Below, in pieces: positions 47,301 to 58,071 of a DNA stretch of 64,000 bases (the first letter of the stretch is position 1; every line of letters starts with the position of its first letter). Both the position numbers and the translations under genes were made by a program. Source of the stretch: Ananas comosus (taxonomy: Eukaryota; Streptophyta; Magnoliopsida; Poales; Bromeliaceae); the NCBI RefSeq assembly GCF_001540865.1, contig NC_033639.1:235779-299778 (forward strand), written 5' to 3'. Under the pieces are notes generated by a model that saw only the letters and a program-made list of their open reading frames with translations, did not search any database and had not been told where the DNA came from.

Positions 47301-48098
47301 ATTATGAGTAATTTCAATTGTTACTTAATGATGTTATCAGAACTGGTATCGCCTATCAAAGACGCTCGCAGAGAGTGAGGCATTGGATTTTGGAGAGAAA
47401 AATGGGCTTGATGTTGTAACTATTTGCCCGTGTCTGATTATTGGACCCTTACTGCAATCCACTGTAAATGCTAGCAGTTCTCTTCTCATCAATCTTCTAA
47501 AAGGTATAGATTTTATTATGAGATTATCTTCGTTTACTATCAGCTATGATGGAACAGTACAAGTTGATAACTGGATCAACAATTTTATATATTGCAAGGA
47601 GCACCGAGTATTTGAATTCCCGTCACTTGGTAAAAAAAAATTTATGCTGCATATCTGATTTCATTGGAATCCTCCTCTAGGAGCAAGTGAGACGGTAGAG
47701 AACAAAGCCCATCACATTGTGGATGTTCGAGACGTCGCCAGTGCTCTGCTTCTGGTGTACGAGAAGCCTGAGGCGTCGGGACGGTACTTGTGCGTCTCGC
47801 ACCGTATAAAAACGTGTGATCTGATAGACATGATAAAGAGGATGTATCCCAACTACAACTACCCTACAAAGTAAACCTAGGCTTGATCATCATTTCACAT
47901 ATTTGCTTCTTGCTCCTGTGAATTTACACTTATTTAGCTTCTCTTCATCATATGAATTGCAGCATTGTCGAAGTAGATGATGATGAAGTGACGATTAGTT
48001 CTGAGAAATTACAGAAGCTGGGCTGGAAATTCAGGCCACTGGAGGAGACCCTCAGAGACAGTGTTGAGTACTACAAAGCTGCAGGTCTTCTGGAATAG
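43059..48098 (+). CDS. cinnamoyl-CoA reductase-like protein, copy 4 (329 aa, six exons)
   Basis: Same enzyme type as copy 1. Exons 43059-43200, 44458-44630, 45428-45613, 47341-47503, 47681-47870, 47963-48098; 990 nt, no internal stop, all GT-AG. The N-terminus has an Ala run from a GCG repeat, then TGAGGF at residues 19-24. The catalytic pair is Y170/K174 in NWYRLSK, with Arg at a position that is Ala or Cys in the other copies. The C-terminus ends AAGLLE. Intron 4 is only 177 bp and uses the CTCTAG acceptor shared with copies 2 and 3. Intron 1 contains a MITE and a TC/TA microsatellite. Probably a functional reductase; the substrate is unknown. Confidence 0.88.
43793..44290. mobile_element. 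MITE relative of 60216-60749 in intron 1 of copy 4
   Basis: Begins GGTATACTCTTATAAGTACG and shares 'gaaattttgatcgaaaattct', 'aaggtcaataact' and 'tttttcgatgttcattta' in order with the element at 60216. The right end is less clear. Confidence 0.45.
44302..44377. repeat. (CT)n(AT)n microsatellite in intron 1 of copy 4
   Basis: A CT-repeat run followed by a TA-repeat run, ending about 80 bp before exon 2. Confidence 0.85.
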
Positions 48099-49323
48099 AA
48101 GGATTAAAAGAGATTCATATTTCAAGTTCCCCTTTTACACTTTACAGATAATATGCACTGTATGTGGTTTAATAATAGTTTCAATTGTCGGTTGCTCTTT
48201 AGCTTCACTTTCATGCATGTTCCTAGCTAAGGTCAATTAAAAAATGGAACAAAATATTGTACTTGATTTGAAATGTAGGATGAGGTTTTCCTGAAAAATA
48301 ATCTACTTCATGCTGTGCATATCAGTATGTAACATTGTTGCTGCCTAACTATTGTTGGAAGAGCTTCAATTGGTGCTATTTTATAGAGATTGATTGATTG
48401 ATTGATTGATTCCTTTTAAAAGGTTTGTAATATTCTCTCTACTTCAAGCATGAATTGTATACTCAAGTGATTTAACAACATTGTTAATCACTTTTTACCT
48501 TCCAAAATTAGTAAACCCCATTTGCTTATCCACCCCAATTTCATGGGTGCATGTTTGTATCTGATCGATGGTGCAAAACTTTTGAACTCTTTAAGTGTAG
48601 TGAAAAAGTTATTCTAAATTCAACTTTTTGTTCATTCATTCGTTTTGATAAAAGTTATTTGCCTAAAATAAAGTTTTATCACTTCCGTTGCACGATGTGC
48701 AAGAGTGCGAGGGGTTTATATATGATGAGCGCATTAAAACTAATTATTAAGCTCCGTAGTTTGAGCTTAATAAATTATTAGTGCTAGTTGGTCGACAAGG
48801 TCGTTATAGTTTTCTACTTACATAGTTACGCCAAAACAAATATAAAAAACTATAGATTAATTTTATATAGATTCCTGTAAATATAGTAAATGACAAATAT
48901 ATCCTTACAAAGTTTAATTTTCATATGTTGTTTCTTTAAAAGTTTCGATGTTTTCAAATATGTTCATCTGGTTTATTATCGTCGGAAAATTATTTATATT
49001 TTTAATTTTGCCATCATAAATATGTCCCTTCAAAAATCATAACAGTATAAGTTTCTAGATTTTAAGTTCGAAACTTTTAGTGACTTTATGTTTCTAGCTG
49101 AGTTCATTAATTTAAAGGATGAACAAAATTGGAAATTTTCTATCTTTTTTAGAAAAAATAAATAAACAAACAAACACAGGTGTAAAAAATAAAATTGTAG
49201 TTTTAAACATTTATTTGTACATGCTTCATTACTTGTGAACCTGACAGCTAATATTTAATAATAAGTAGAGAGAGAGAGAGAGTGCGCGCGCAAGGGAGGA
49301 GGGAGTCTCCTATGTCATATTTA
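48099..49323. other. gene-free spacer downstream of copy 4
   Basis: 48099-48250 is the 3' flank, similar to other copies. About 48870-49030 holds 'ttcaaatatgttcatctggttt' and related words typical of the MULE-type MITE at 51946-52356, as a partial copy. There is a GA microsatellite at 49267-49283. No gene is visible. Confidence 0.5.
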
Positions 49324-50721
49324 GGACCTCTTTGGATACACAGTAAAATATCTTCACGAAATTTATAAACTGTGGTTTCGGTCTAGATAAAATAGAGAAT
49401 TCTGCAACTCTAAAAAATTTCACGGATTCAATTTTTAAACTGTTTGGATACGCATTGTACAATTTCACAGGATTTTTCTAAATTTTAAGATTAAAAGTTA
49501 AAATTTAAAATTTCAAAAAAAATTTAAAATTTAAAATTTGANNNNNNNNNNNNNNNNNNNNNNNNNNNNNNNNNNNNNNNNNNNNNNNNNNNNNNNNNNN
49601 NNNNNNNNNNNNNNNNNNNNNNNNNNNNNNNNNNNNNNNNNNNNNNNNNNNNNNNNNNNNNNNNNNNNNNNNNNNNNNNNNNNNNNNNNNNNNNNNNNNN
49701 NNNNNNNNNNNNNNNNNNNNNNNNNNNNNNNNNNNNNNNNNNNNNNNNNNNNNNNNNNNNNNNNNNNNNNNNNNNNNNNNNNNNNNNNNNNNNNNNNNNN
49801 NNNNNNNNNNNNNNNNNNNNNNNNNNNNNNNNNNNNNNNNNNNNNNNNNNNNNNNNNNNNNNNNNNNNNNNNNNNNNNNNNNNNNNNNNNNNNNNNNNNN
49901 NNNNNNNNNNNNNNNNNNNNNNNNNNNNNNNNNNNNNNNNNNNNNNNNNNNNNNNNNNNNNNNNNNNNNNNNNNNNNNNNNNNNNNNNNNNNNNNNNNNN
50001 NNNNNNNNNNNNNNNNNNNNNNNNNNNNNNNNNNNNNNNNNNNNNNNNNNNNNNNNNNNNNNNNNNNNNNNNNNNNNNNNNNNNNNNNNNNNNNNNNNNN
50101 NNNNNNNNNNNNNNNNNNNNNNNNNNNNNNNNNNNNNNNNNNNNNNNNNNNNNNNNNNNNNNNNNNNNNNNNNNNNNNNNNNNNNNNNNNNNNNNNNNNN
50201 NNNNNNNNNNNNNNNNNNNNNNNNNNNNNNNNNNNNNNNNNNNNNNNNNNNNNNNNNNNNNNNNNNNNNNNNNNNNNNNNNNNNNNNNNNNNNNNNNNNN
50301 NNNNNNNNNNNNNNNNNNNNNNNNNNNNNNNNNTTTAAATTTTAAATTTTAAATTTTAAATTTTAAATTTTAAATTTTAAATTTAAAAAAAATAAATTTA
50401 AAATTTAAAGTTTAAAATTTGAAATTTGAAATTTAAATTTGAAATATGAAATTTGAAATTTAGATTTGAAATTTGAAATTTGAAATTTAAAGTTTGAAAT
50501 TTAAAATTTAAAATTTAAAATTTAAAATTTTAAATTTCAAATTTTAATTGAAAATTTCAAATGTGATATTTCAAATTTCAAACTTTAAATTTTAAATCTA
50601 TTTTGAAATTTAAAATTTATGTTGAAATTTAAAATTTTATGTTGAAATTTAAAAGGATATTTTTCCTACCGCCGTAGCATAGTTTAACTATGCTACATTT
50701 TCAGGAGTATCCAAACGGGGC
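49324..50721 (-). mobile_element. Harbinger-like heptamer-bearing element, inverted second copy
   Basis: Left end GGACCTCTTTGGATACAC and right end GTATCCAAACGGGGC. Read on the minus strand it follows 15971-17649: the same 'gtagcatagttaaactatgctac' next to one end and paired 'tatccaaacag' words with 'ttcacg' next to the other. The interior turns into AAATTT-type repeats on both sides of the assembly gap. Left flank TTA, right flank ATT. Confidence 0.72.
49542..50333. other. assembly gap (792 N)
   Basis: A run of undetermined bases inside the repeat-rich centre of the element. The left edge reads 'tttaaaatttaaaatttga', the right edge (TTTAAAT)n, so the missing DNA is very probably more of the heptamer satellite and its length is uncertain. 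Confidence 0.98.
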
Positions 50722-51945
50722 ATTATACTACATCATTAATAATCAGCCAATCACACCTCACTTTTTAAGAAAAAATTTATATTATTTTTTTTAATAATCA
50801 TGATGAGGCGAGTGAATTCAAAAAAAATATTCGGATTGGCCGGAGACGCCACATCAGTATTATAACTGACATATTCTAAACTGTTTTGGTAAGTTTTTTG
50901 AAAAAAAAAAAAGTAGATTGAAAATATTTTTTTTTTCAATAAAGCTAAGATATGGCATTGAATTTTTTTTTGCCTAATCCTTATCCACTTATCCTTTTAA
51001 ACAAACAAAGAGCACGTGTTTGTTCTTTTTGTTCTTGTGCCTTTTTTTTTCCATTTTTTAAATTTTATTTTAGAGAGGAAATGATCCAAGCCCTTACGTC
51101 ACATTTGGTTGCACTCTGTGAGCCCCATTTATTAACAAACTGATCGTAAATTGTTTTTTTAAAATATTAAGTTACAAATTTAATTTTTATTTGGTTTATT
51201 AATTAACAAGTTGCTATCACAAACTGATTCGCAAACAGTCAATTAAATTTTCAATCTTACTATTAAATAAAACATAATAAATTTTAATTTTAATTTAGTA
51301 ATTAAGATTTATAAAATGTAGGCATCTTTACAATTAGATTGGCCTAAAATCTAAATAGTAACAATTTATTATATATATATATATATAGTACAGTTAGAAT
51401 ATTATTGGTAGTATGAAACCAGTATTTACTATTAGCTTTTTGTTCATTGAATGTCTATCATTTAATAGAAGTTGGTGAAATAATAATAATTTAAAAATAA
51501 AAAAGTTGTTGTACTACGCCGAATACGGGCAAATTAATTTCAACTCACGTACGATTTGTTAAAATTTTGAGTTGAAAATTTCGATTCGTATTCGGCTCAT
51601 TTACTAAAAGAGCAACTAAATAAGAAGCAAAACACGGGCCACCTCACGAATAGCGTGCTAGATTACCAGCCCTCCCATCCACATAAGAAAGTCTACAGTG
51701 TCACACTTACACCACCACATCATCAGTAATAAATTAATTATATTTTTTTTCTTAAAAAAAATAATAATAATACTTTTCTATCAATTAAGATGGAACGGAT
51801 GAATCCAGAGAGGACAAACCTGTTGCTTGGAAACACCACGTCGGCAATATAATTAGTGCATTGTAGAACTTTTCCATCACATGCGCGCGCGCACACACAC
51901 CACTTTGGCGGTTTCTCCTCTCCACAAGAGTTCTCAGGGAAACCA
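50722..51945. other. gene-free AT-rich spacer
   Basis: Contains a fragment of the 'ctcggctcatt' dispersed repeat near 51530-51600, homopolymer runs and a TA microsatellite at 51370-51386. No coding frame resembles a known family. Confidence 0.5.
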
Positions 51946-52356
51946 TCATACAAGTCCTTGTAAAAATAATAAATTATAAATATATTTCTACAAACTTCAA
52001 TTTTTTAACTTTGTTTCTACAAAAGTCCTAGTATTTTCAAATATGTCCCTTTAGTTTGTTATGATTAAAGTATTGTCTATTTTACAAGTAAAATTATTTT
52101 TTTACCATCACAAATATGTCCCTCTAAAAGTTCAAATTATTAATTAAAAAGGGGTAAAAAAGGTAAATTCACCTCATGAACTAGCTACGGTTAAGTATTT
52201 AACTTATGGTTAACTAAATTTTTTAAACGGATTATAACGATAGGGACATATTTGAAAATATCAGAATTTTTACAGAAATAATATATGAAAGTTGAATTTT
52301 ATAGGAATTGATCTGTAATTCACTATGTTCGAAGGTACCTATATGCAATTAACCTT
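51946..52356. mobile_element. MULE-type MITE directly upstream of copy 5
   Basis: The left arm (tacaagtccttgtaaa through 'attttcaaatatgtccct') and the right arm ('agggacatatttgaaaat' through 'gtacctatatgcaattaacctta') are inverted repeats of the same design as the 40893-41861 element arms. The right end lies about 95 bp before the ATG of gene copy 5, so it must form part of that promoter. Confidence 0.6.
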
Positions 52357-52451
52357 ATATTATATATATAGTATACATAGACAGAGAGAATGTGTGTGTG
52401 CGTGTGTGGAGAGAGAGAGAGAGAGAGAAAGAAGAGAGGGAGAAGGAGAAC

Positions 52452-55400
52452 ATGGCGGCGGCGGCGGCGGCGGCGGCGATTGGGAAGGGGAAGGGGAAGG
52501 AGAGGGTGTGCGTGACGGGGGCGGGAGGGTTCGCGGCGTCGTGGGTGGTGAAGCTGCTCCTCAACAATGGCTACATCGTTCACGGAACTGTCAGAGACCC
52601 AAGTGAGTTTCTTTTTGGGAAAACTTCAAAAACCCCCCGTGGTTTCGTAGTTTCTCACTTTGCCTCCCTGTGATTTAAAATGTATCAATTTGCCTCTCCG
52701 TGGTTTCTTTTTTTTCTTTTTTTTATCAATTTTATTATTATTTTTTTTAAATCAGTGATAAAGGTAATTTAAAGATACTAAAATGAATATTTGATAAAAT
52801 GGATATCTGAAGTTTTTTTGTATATAATTTAATGAAATATTAACGAAAAAACTATCGAAAAGATAAAAATGAAACCACATGGATGCAATTTGATACATTT
52901 TNTTTTTTTTTTACTTTTTTCCCCACCTTTTGTTCTTAGTTTCATAAAAAGTTCGATGCAATTTCATCTGGGTATGTTTTTCGTTGACTAAATCAGAACT
53001 TTCGTGCATGATTAGAAGTAAAAAAGTTTGATTTTTGGGTTGCGGCGACCGTGATTTGATAGAACGACATATTTCACCTGATAATTCAAATTCATCTTGT
53101 TTGGAAAAAATGGTCGAATAGTTATTTGATTACACTCTTCGTCTACTAAATACTACGTTACTCCGGTAGTTGAGAGGAATCTGATGGTTTAAGTGAGCCA
53201 GCATCCTGTCCTGTGGCAGCAGACCAAGTGGGCGGAGTCACGTTTGAAATGGCATGAGGCCGGGTTACGTCAAGTCACAATCGAGACCCTTGGGTGCTGC
53301 ATCTGTACGCTTTAAGTGAATTGGTTGTAACAGCTCGAGGTTTTGGAATTAATGGTTAGCGCCGGCGATTCAACAGAATTCTCTTATTCTATACTCTCAC
53401 AAGGCACCGTTTTTGGGCTGTTGGACAAGTTCAATCCTGCAAAAAATGTTCCTTTATTGAGATTCCTTTAACCCCTCAAAAAAAGAAAAAAAAAAACATG
53501 TAGATTGAAAATTTTGGTTTACAGTGATATCATACTATAAGCGACCAATAGCTTGTTTGTTTACATCTTAAGGAGTAATTTAAAGATAGGAATGAGTGTT
53601 TCTTTTCACATACATAATAATATACATTTTGAGTGCCGTAATTTGATAGGAATATTAGCGCATAGAAGTGATTTATTGCTCATATTTTTTCCTAATGCTG
53701 ATTAGACCCAAGGTGTATCATTAATCAGGGATTGCATATTTTTATTTTATGTGTGTATTTTTATTTTTGAAGTTCATGTATCCACTCTGCTACATAATTA
53801 AAAGCTAACTGTTGTTTGTATTCTTCTTCTTCTTCTTTTTTCGGAGGGCAAGTTTGGCCTACCGTCACTCAGGCCGTGCATTTGAGGGCAATTTTGTATC
53901 TCATCTTGTCTGATTTTCTTTCATACTAACCCTTGGTTACTGCGCAAAATGTTCTAGGTGATGAATCAAAGAATGCCCATTTGAAGAAATTGGAGAACGC
54001 TTCGGAAAAGTTGCAACTCTTTAAAGCAGACTTGCTTGATTATAACAGTGTCGCATCGGCTATTGCGGGCTGCGAAGGTGTCTTCCACGTTGCTAGCCCT
54101 GTTCCTCCATCCAAAGTTCCCAATCCGGAGGTATGATGTGTTCTTTTCTTTTTCCTCTCTCTCCATGCATCGTTTCTTTCGCCCGCGTCATGCTTCAATA
54201 TGTGGTTATACAAACTTTGCGATTGTACGAGGCAGTAAGAAGCTTTCACATGCCAAATTAGTATGTTGTCAGCATACTTATCACCTGTACTTGTATATAT
54301 TTGGCTCTGAAGCATTCATGCAACTGTGATTGCGTGCTAAGACTCTACTATAAGGCTATGAGTGAAGTGCTCTGATGGTATAGACTGATCAATGGCCAGT
54401 TTTGCCTGAAAAAATTGATTTGATAGAAAACAACATTGTGTTGTCTTAGAACCCTCTCACGTGCATAAAGATATCTAAGGCTCAAGGAATGGAGAAAGTA
54501 AGAAATGGGAGCGCTCCGATATTATTTTACCCAAAAGATCGATTGGAGAGGATGCGTCCTTGGAATTGTCTTAATAGCTAGCATCATGTACTCTGTGCTT
54601 GTTGATCCGTCGCGTTATTCATTTATCTGATATTCTCCTCTCATCGGAAGGAGCTTGATGTCTAAATCTAGTGTAGTTTGATCACGTGTTTTTAACTTTG
54701 CATTTCCATATTGAAGGAAGAAGTACTGAAGCCTGCTGTGAATGGCACTCTAAATGTGTTGAAAGCGTGTGCTCAGGCAAAAGTTAGGCGAGTTGTTGTC
54801 GTATCATCTTGTGCGGCTGTCGGAGTGATCCCAAATTTGCCGAAGGGTAAGATCTTGGACGAGAATTACTGGTCAGACAAGGACTACTGCAGAAAAACTG
54901 AGGTATCTTGCAAGCATTTCTAGTCTACTAGTTTTTACTGTACTATATTTTTATAAAGACAGCTGTTGATAATATTTAGTATCTACTAATTATTATGTTC
55001 TGTACAGCATATTCCTGCAGTCTGGTCTTGTAGGGAGATTTGGGCATGATTTTGCCCCAAGATTGCACGACTCTAACCTAGCTAAAGCACTAGGCTTATT
55101 TAATGATTCTAGTCAACTGTTGTAGTCTTAGTCAATATTTTGGCTTGAAAAATGCCGCAGTGCATATTTTACAAGAAATGCAAGCTCCAACATGCCTTAA
55201 TGTATCACAAGTTCAGGTTGGAAACTCCTAAATGAAATGGCCATTCAGCAAGTTGGGTTTCTTGCCCTTCGACCACTAGACCACTTATGCCAGTCCTGTC
55301 TTTTGACCTTCCTGGCACCTTGAATTATACCCTGTTCTTTCTGTTTCATACTTCTCCAAACTCTCCAGCTTTGTGCCTTGTTTTGTTGGACTCTTCTTAA

Positions 55401-56733
55401 CTGATATTCGTGCTATTCTACATTGCATATGCTAAATATTGTTTGTACTTACTATCCCACTATGAGTAATTTCTATTTGTTACTTAATGATGTTACCAGA
55501 ACTGGTATTGCCTTTCAAAGACGCTCGCAGAGAGTGAGGCGTTGGATTATGCAGAGAAAAATGGGCTTGACGTTGTAACTGTTTGCCCGTCTTTGATTAT
55601 TGGACCCTTGCTGCAATCCACTGTAAATGCTAGCAGTTTGGTTCTTCTCAATCTTCTGAAAGGTATAGATTGTACAATGTGATTATCTTGGCTTAATATC
55701 CAAAAAAAGAAAAAAGATGGAATGGTTAAGGTAGATAATTGGATCCACAATTTTATATATCAAAATGGGCACACCAAGTATTTGCCTTTTTATCACTTAC
55801 GCAATTGTGCTTGTTCCTTAAAAGTTATGATTATGTTTTCCAAACCATTTTTCCAACCTAATGTCCTTTCCCGTCGCAACTGTAAAATTATCAGTGTAAT
55901 TATACTCACAGCAATTATAGCATTGTCCTCATCTTTTAACATTTACTTTCAGATAGATCCCTACTTGACTGAAAACACTATCTCGTCTTCTTTTGATGTA
56001 TGTTAATGCAAAGAAGAATATACACAATGCACTAGTTAGTTATAGTTATAATGCGATTATGGGTACTGTTACTAAAACTTTTCATTGCTACCTATTTTAG
56101 CAGGCAATGACAATGATAATTGGTGCTCATTAAATTTGGCCCTCTCTACATTTGAGCTTGTAATTTGTAGACCGAAATAATTTCTCTTAACCGAATATTC
56201 TCCCTTTCGATAAGAAGATACAATTCATCTGATTATCAACATACGCTGCATAGTTGATTTTATCGATATCCTCCTTTATCTCTTCACATATACTTGCTAT
56301 AATTGATTTGCGCAGGAGCGCGTGAGACGATAGAGAATAAAATCCGTCACATTGTGGATGTTAGAGACGTCGCCAGTGCTCTGCTTCTGGTGTATGAGAA
56401 GCCTGAGGCGTCGGGACGGTACATATGCGCCCCACACAATATCAAAATAAGTGATCTGATTGACATGCTAAATAGGATGTATCCCAACTACAACTACCCA
56501 AAGAAGTAAACCCAGGCTTGATCATCATGTCACATATTTGCTTCCTGCTCCTACGAATCTTCGCTTCTTTAACTTTTCTTTACTGTATAAATCGCAGCAT
56601 TGTCGAAGTAGATTACGATGAAGCGACGTATAGTTCCGAGAAATTGCAGAAGCTGGGCTGGAAGTTCAGGCTACTGGAGGAGAGCCTCAGGGACAGTGTT
56701 GAGTACTATAAAGCTGCAGGTCTTCTGGAATAG
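52452..56733 (+). CDS. cinnamoyl-CoA reductase-like protein, copy 5 (332 aa, six exons)
   Basis: Exons 52452-52602, 53958-54130, 54717-54902, 55500-55662, 56316-56505, 56598-56733; 999 nt with no internal stop. Eight GCG codons after the ATG give an N-terminal Ala run. TGAGGF is at residues 22-27, and the catalytic pair Y173/K177 lies in NWYCLSK, the form usual in CCR-like relatives. The exon 3 acceptor is TTGAAG rather than TTGCAG, still AG. Exon 3 differs most from the other copies ([17 protein letters not shown]). Intron 4 uses the same distal acceptor region (GCGCAG) as copy 1. A GA/TG leader precedes the start. Probably functional; the substrate is unknown. Confidence 0.88.
52618..52902. 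mobile_element. MITE (AAAACTTCAAAAACCCCC family) in intron 1 of copy 5
   Basis: Starts GGGAAAACTTCAAAAACCCC 15 bp after exon 1, with the family's internal blocks. Its right end is lost at an undetermined base (52902). Confidence 0.6.
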
Positions 56734-58071
56734 AAGGATTACAAGATCTCTACTCTGACTCATCTCTCAGTGAGTTAAGATCCATACTCAGGAGTTTCTC
56801 TTATTAAAGCTTATCAAATTATGTGCACTTTTGTATGTGATAAAATAATGCTTTCAATTTGTTGTCAAACTAGTTAAATACTTCAATTGTTGGTTGCTCT
56901 TTAGCTTTGCTACCATGCTTAGTGTAATGAATAAAATATTGTACTTTAATTCACATATAATATAAGATGAGGTTTTCCTCAAAAAGATTAAAAAAAAAAA
57001 AGGTGGAATAATCTCTTGTTCCTGTATGGGAGGAAGTCAACAGTCAAAAAAGTGAGATAAAAATATAACTTCACTTATAATGTTTTTTTTTTCACATTTA
57101 GGTCCTATTTGGATGTCGGAGAATAAGTTATCTAAGAATAATTTATTATGTATAAGAATTTTCTAATACGATGGTAAGTAAGGAGTTTGATTTTTTGCAT
57201 CTTCAAAAATCTTGTTATTCATAATTTGGTAGGATTTTATATTTTATCTGTGAGATGATTTATCTTATTCTGAAAAAATGATTTGAAGTTCGAATACATT
57301 TTATCACTCTCCTTTATCAGCCAAATATACAAATTTCTGGAGTAAATCGAGCAAATATAGTGAATAAGATATTCATGCATTCAGGCAGAATTTTAGAGTA
57401 AAACAAAGAACGGAAGCCTCACTTATCTACTTCTCACCCTTGAATTACTCAGAAATAAACTCAGTCGGGAATGTAAAGTAATTAGACTGGGAATTTGGAA
57501 CTGCGAATACCAACCAAAGCAATTATTTTGTTAATTATACAAAGCTTCTTTTTCAAGGTGGATTAATGGAGCAATTGTTCAAGAAGAGAGGTGATGAATT
57601 TGATATGGGACAGCATAACTGATGGACATGCAGGTGGCATGTATCCACTGTCCCACTTCACTAAATTAGATTGGATATATATAAGCCTCTTTTTACAACA
57701 AAGCTAGTTTAATAATAGTGGTCTTTCCTAATTTAGTAAAAAAAGGAAACATAAAAAATATTCTTTCATTTTACAAAAAGAGATATATCAGTATAATCCA
57801 TCAAAGTGTAACTTTTTGCTGGTGGGTACTTGGTGAAAGTGACAATTTTGTGTCAAGTACATGTACATTTGGATGTGATCTACTGTAGAAATATTATGTG
57901 CTGTACAAAAAAAAACTGCTAGGAAAGGAGCACTGTATATTTGAAAGTGACAGGTGTTTTATAAGAATCAAATTTTGTAGTTTTTTTTTTTTTACATTCT
58001 TTGTTTATCATTCAAATAGTGGTTTATAAAAATAAAAAAAAAAGCAGCTAAAATACTGAAAAATTTTAGAA
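56734..58071. other. gene-free spacer downstream of copy 5
   Basis: The 3' flank of copy 5 is followed by AT-rich DNA. A badly decayed SINE-like stretch ('agaaataaactcagtcgggaatgtaaag', 'accaaccaaagcaa') is at about 57436-57540. No gene is visible. Confidence 0.5.

Noticed and set aside
49538..50338. A long open frame
   Set aside because: It consists of undetermined bases.
1175..56733. Calling the array lignin-pathway CCR genes
   Set aside because: The NWYCYGK signature of bona fide CCRs is absent in every copy (NWYxLSK instead), so only a CCR-like call is supported.
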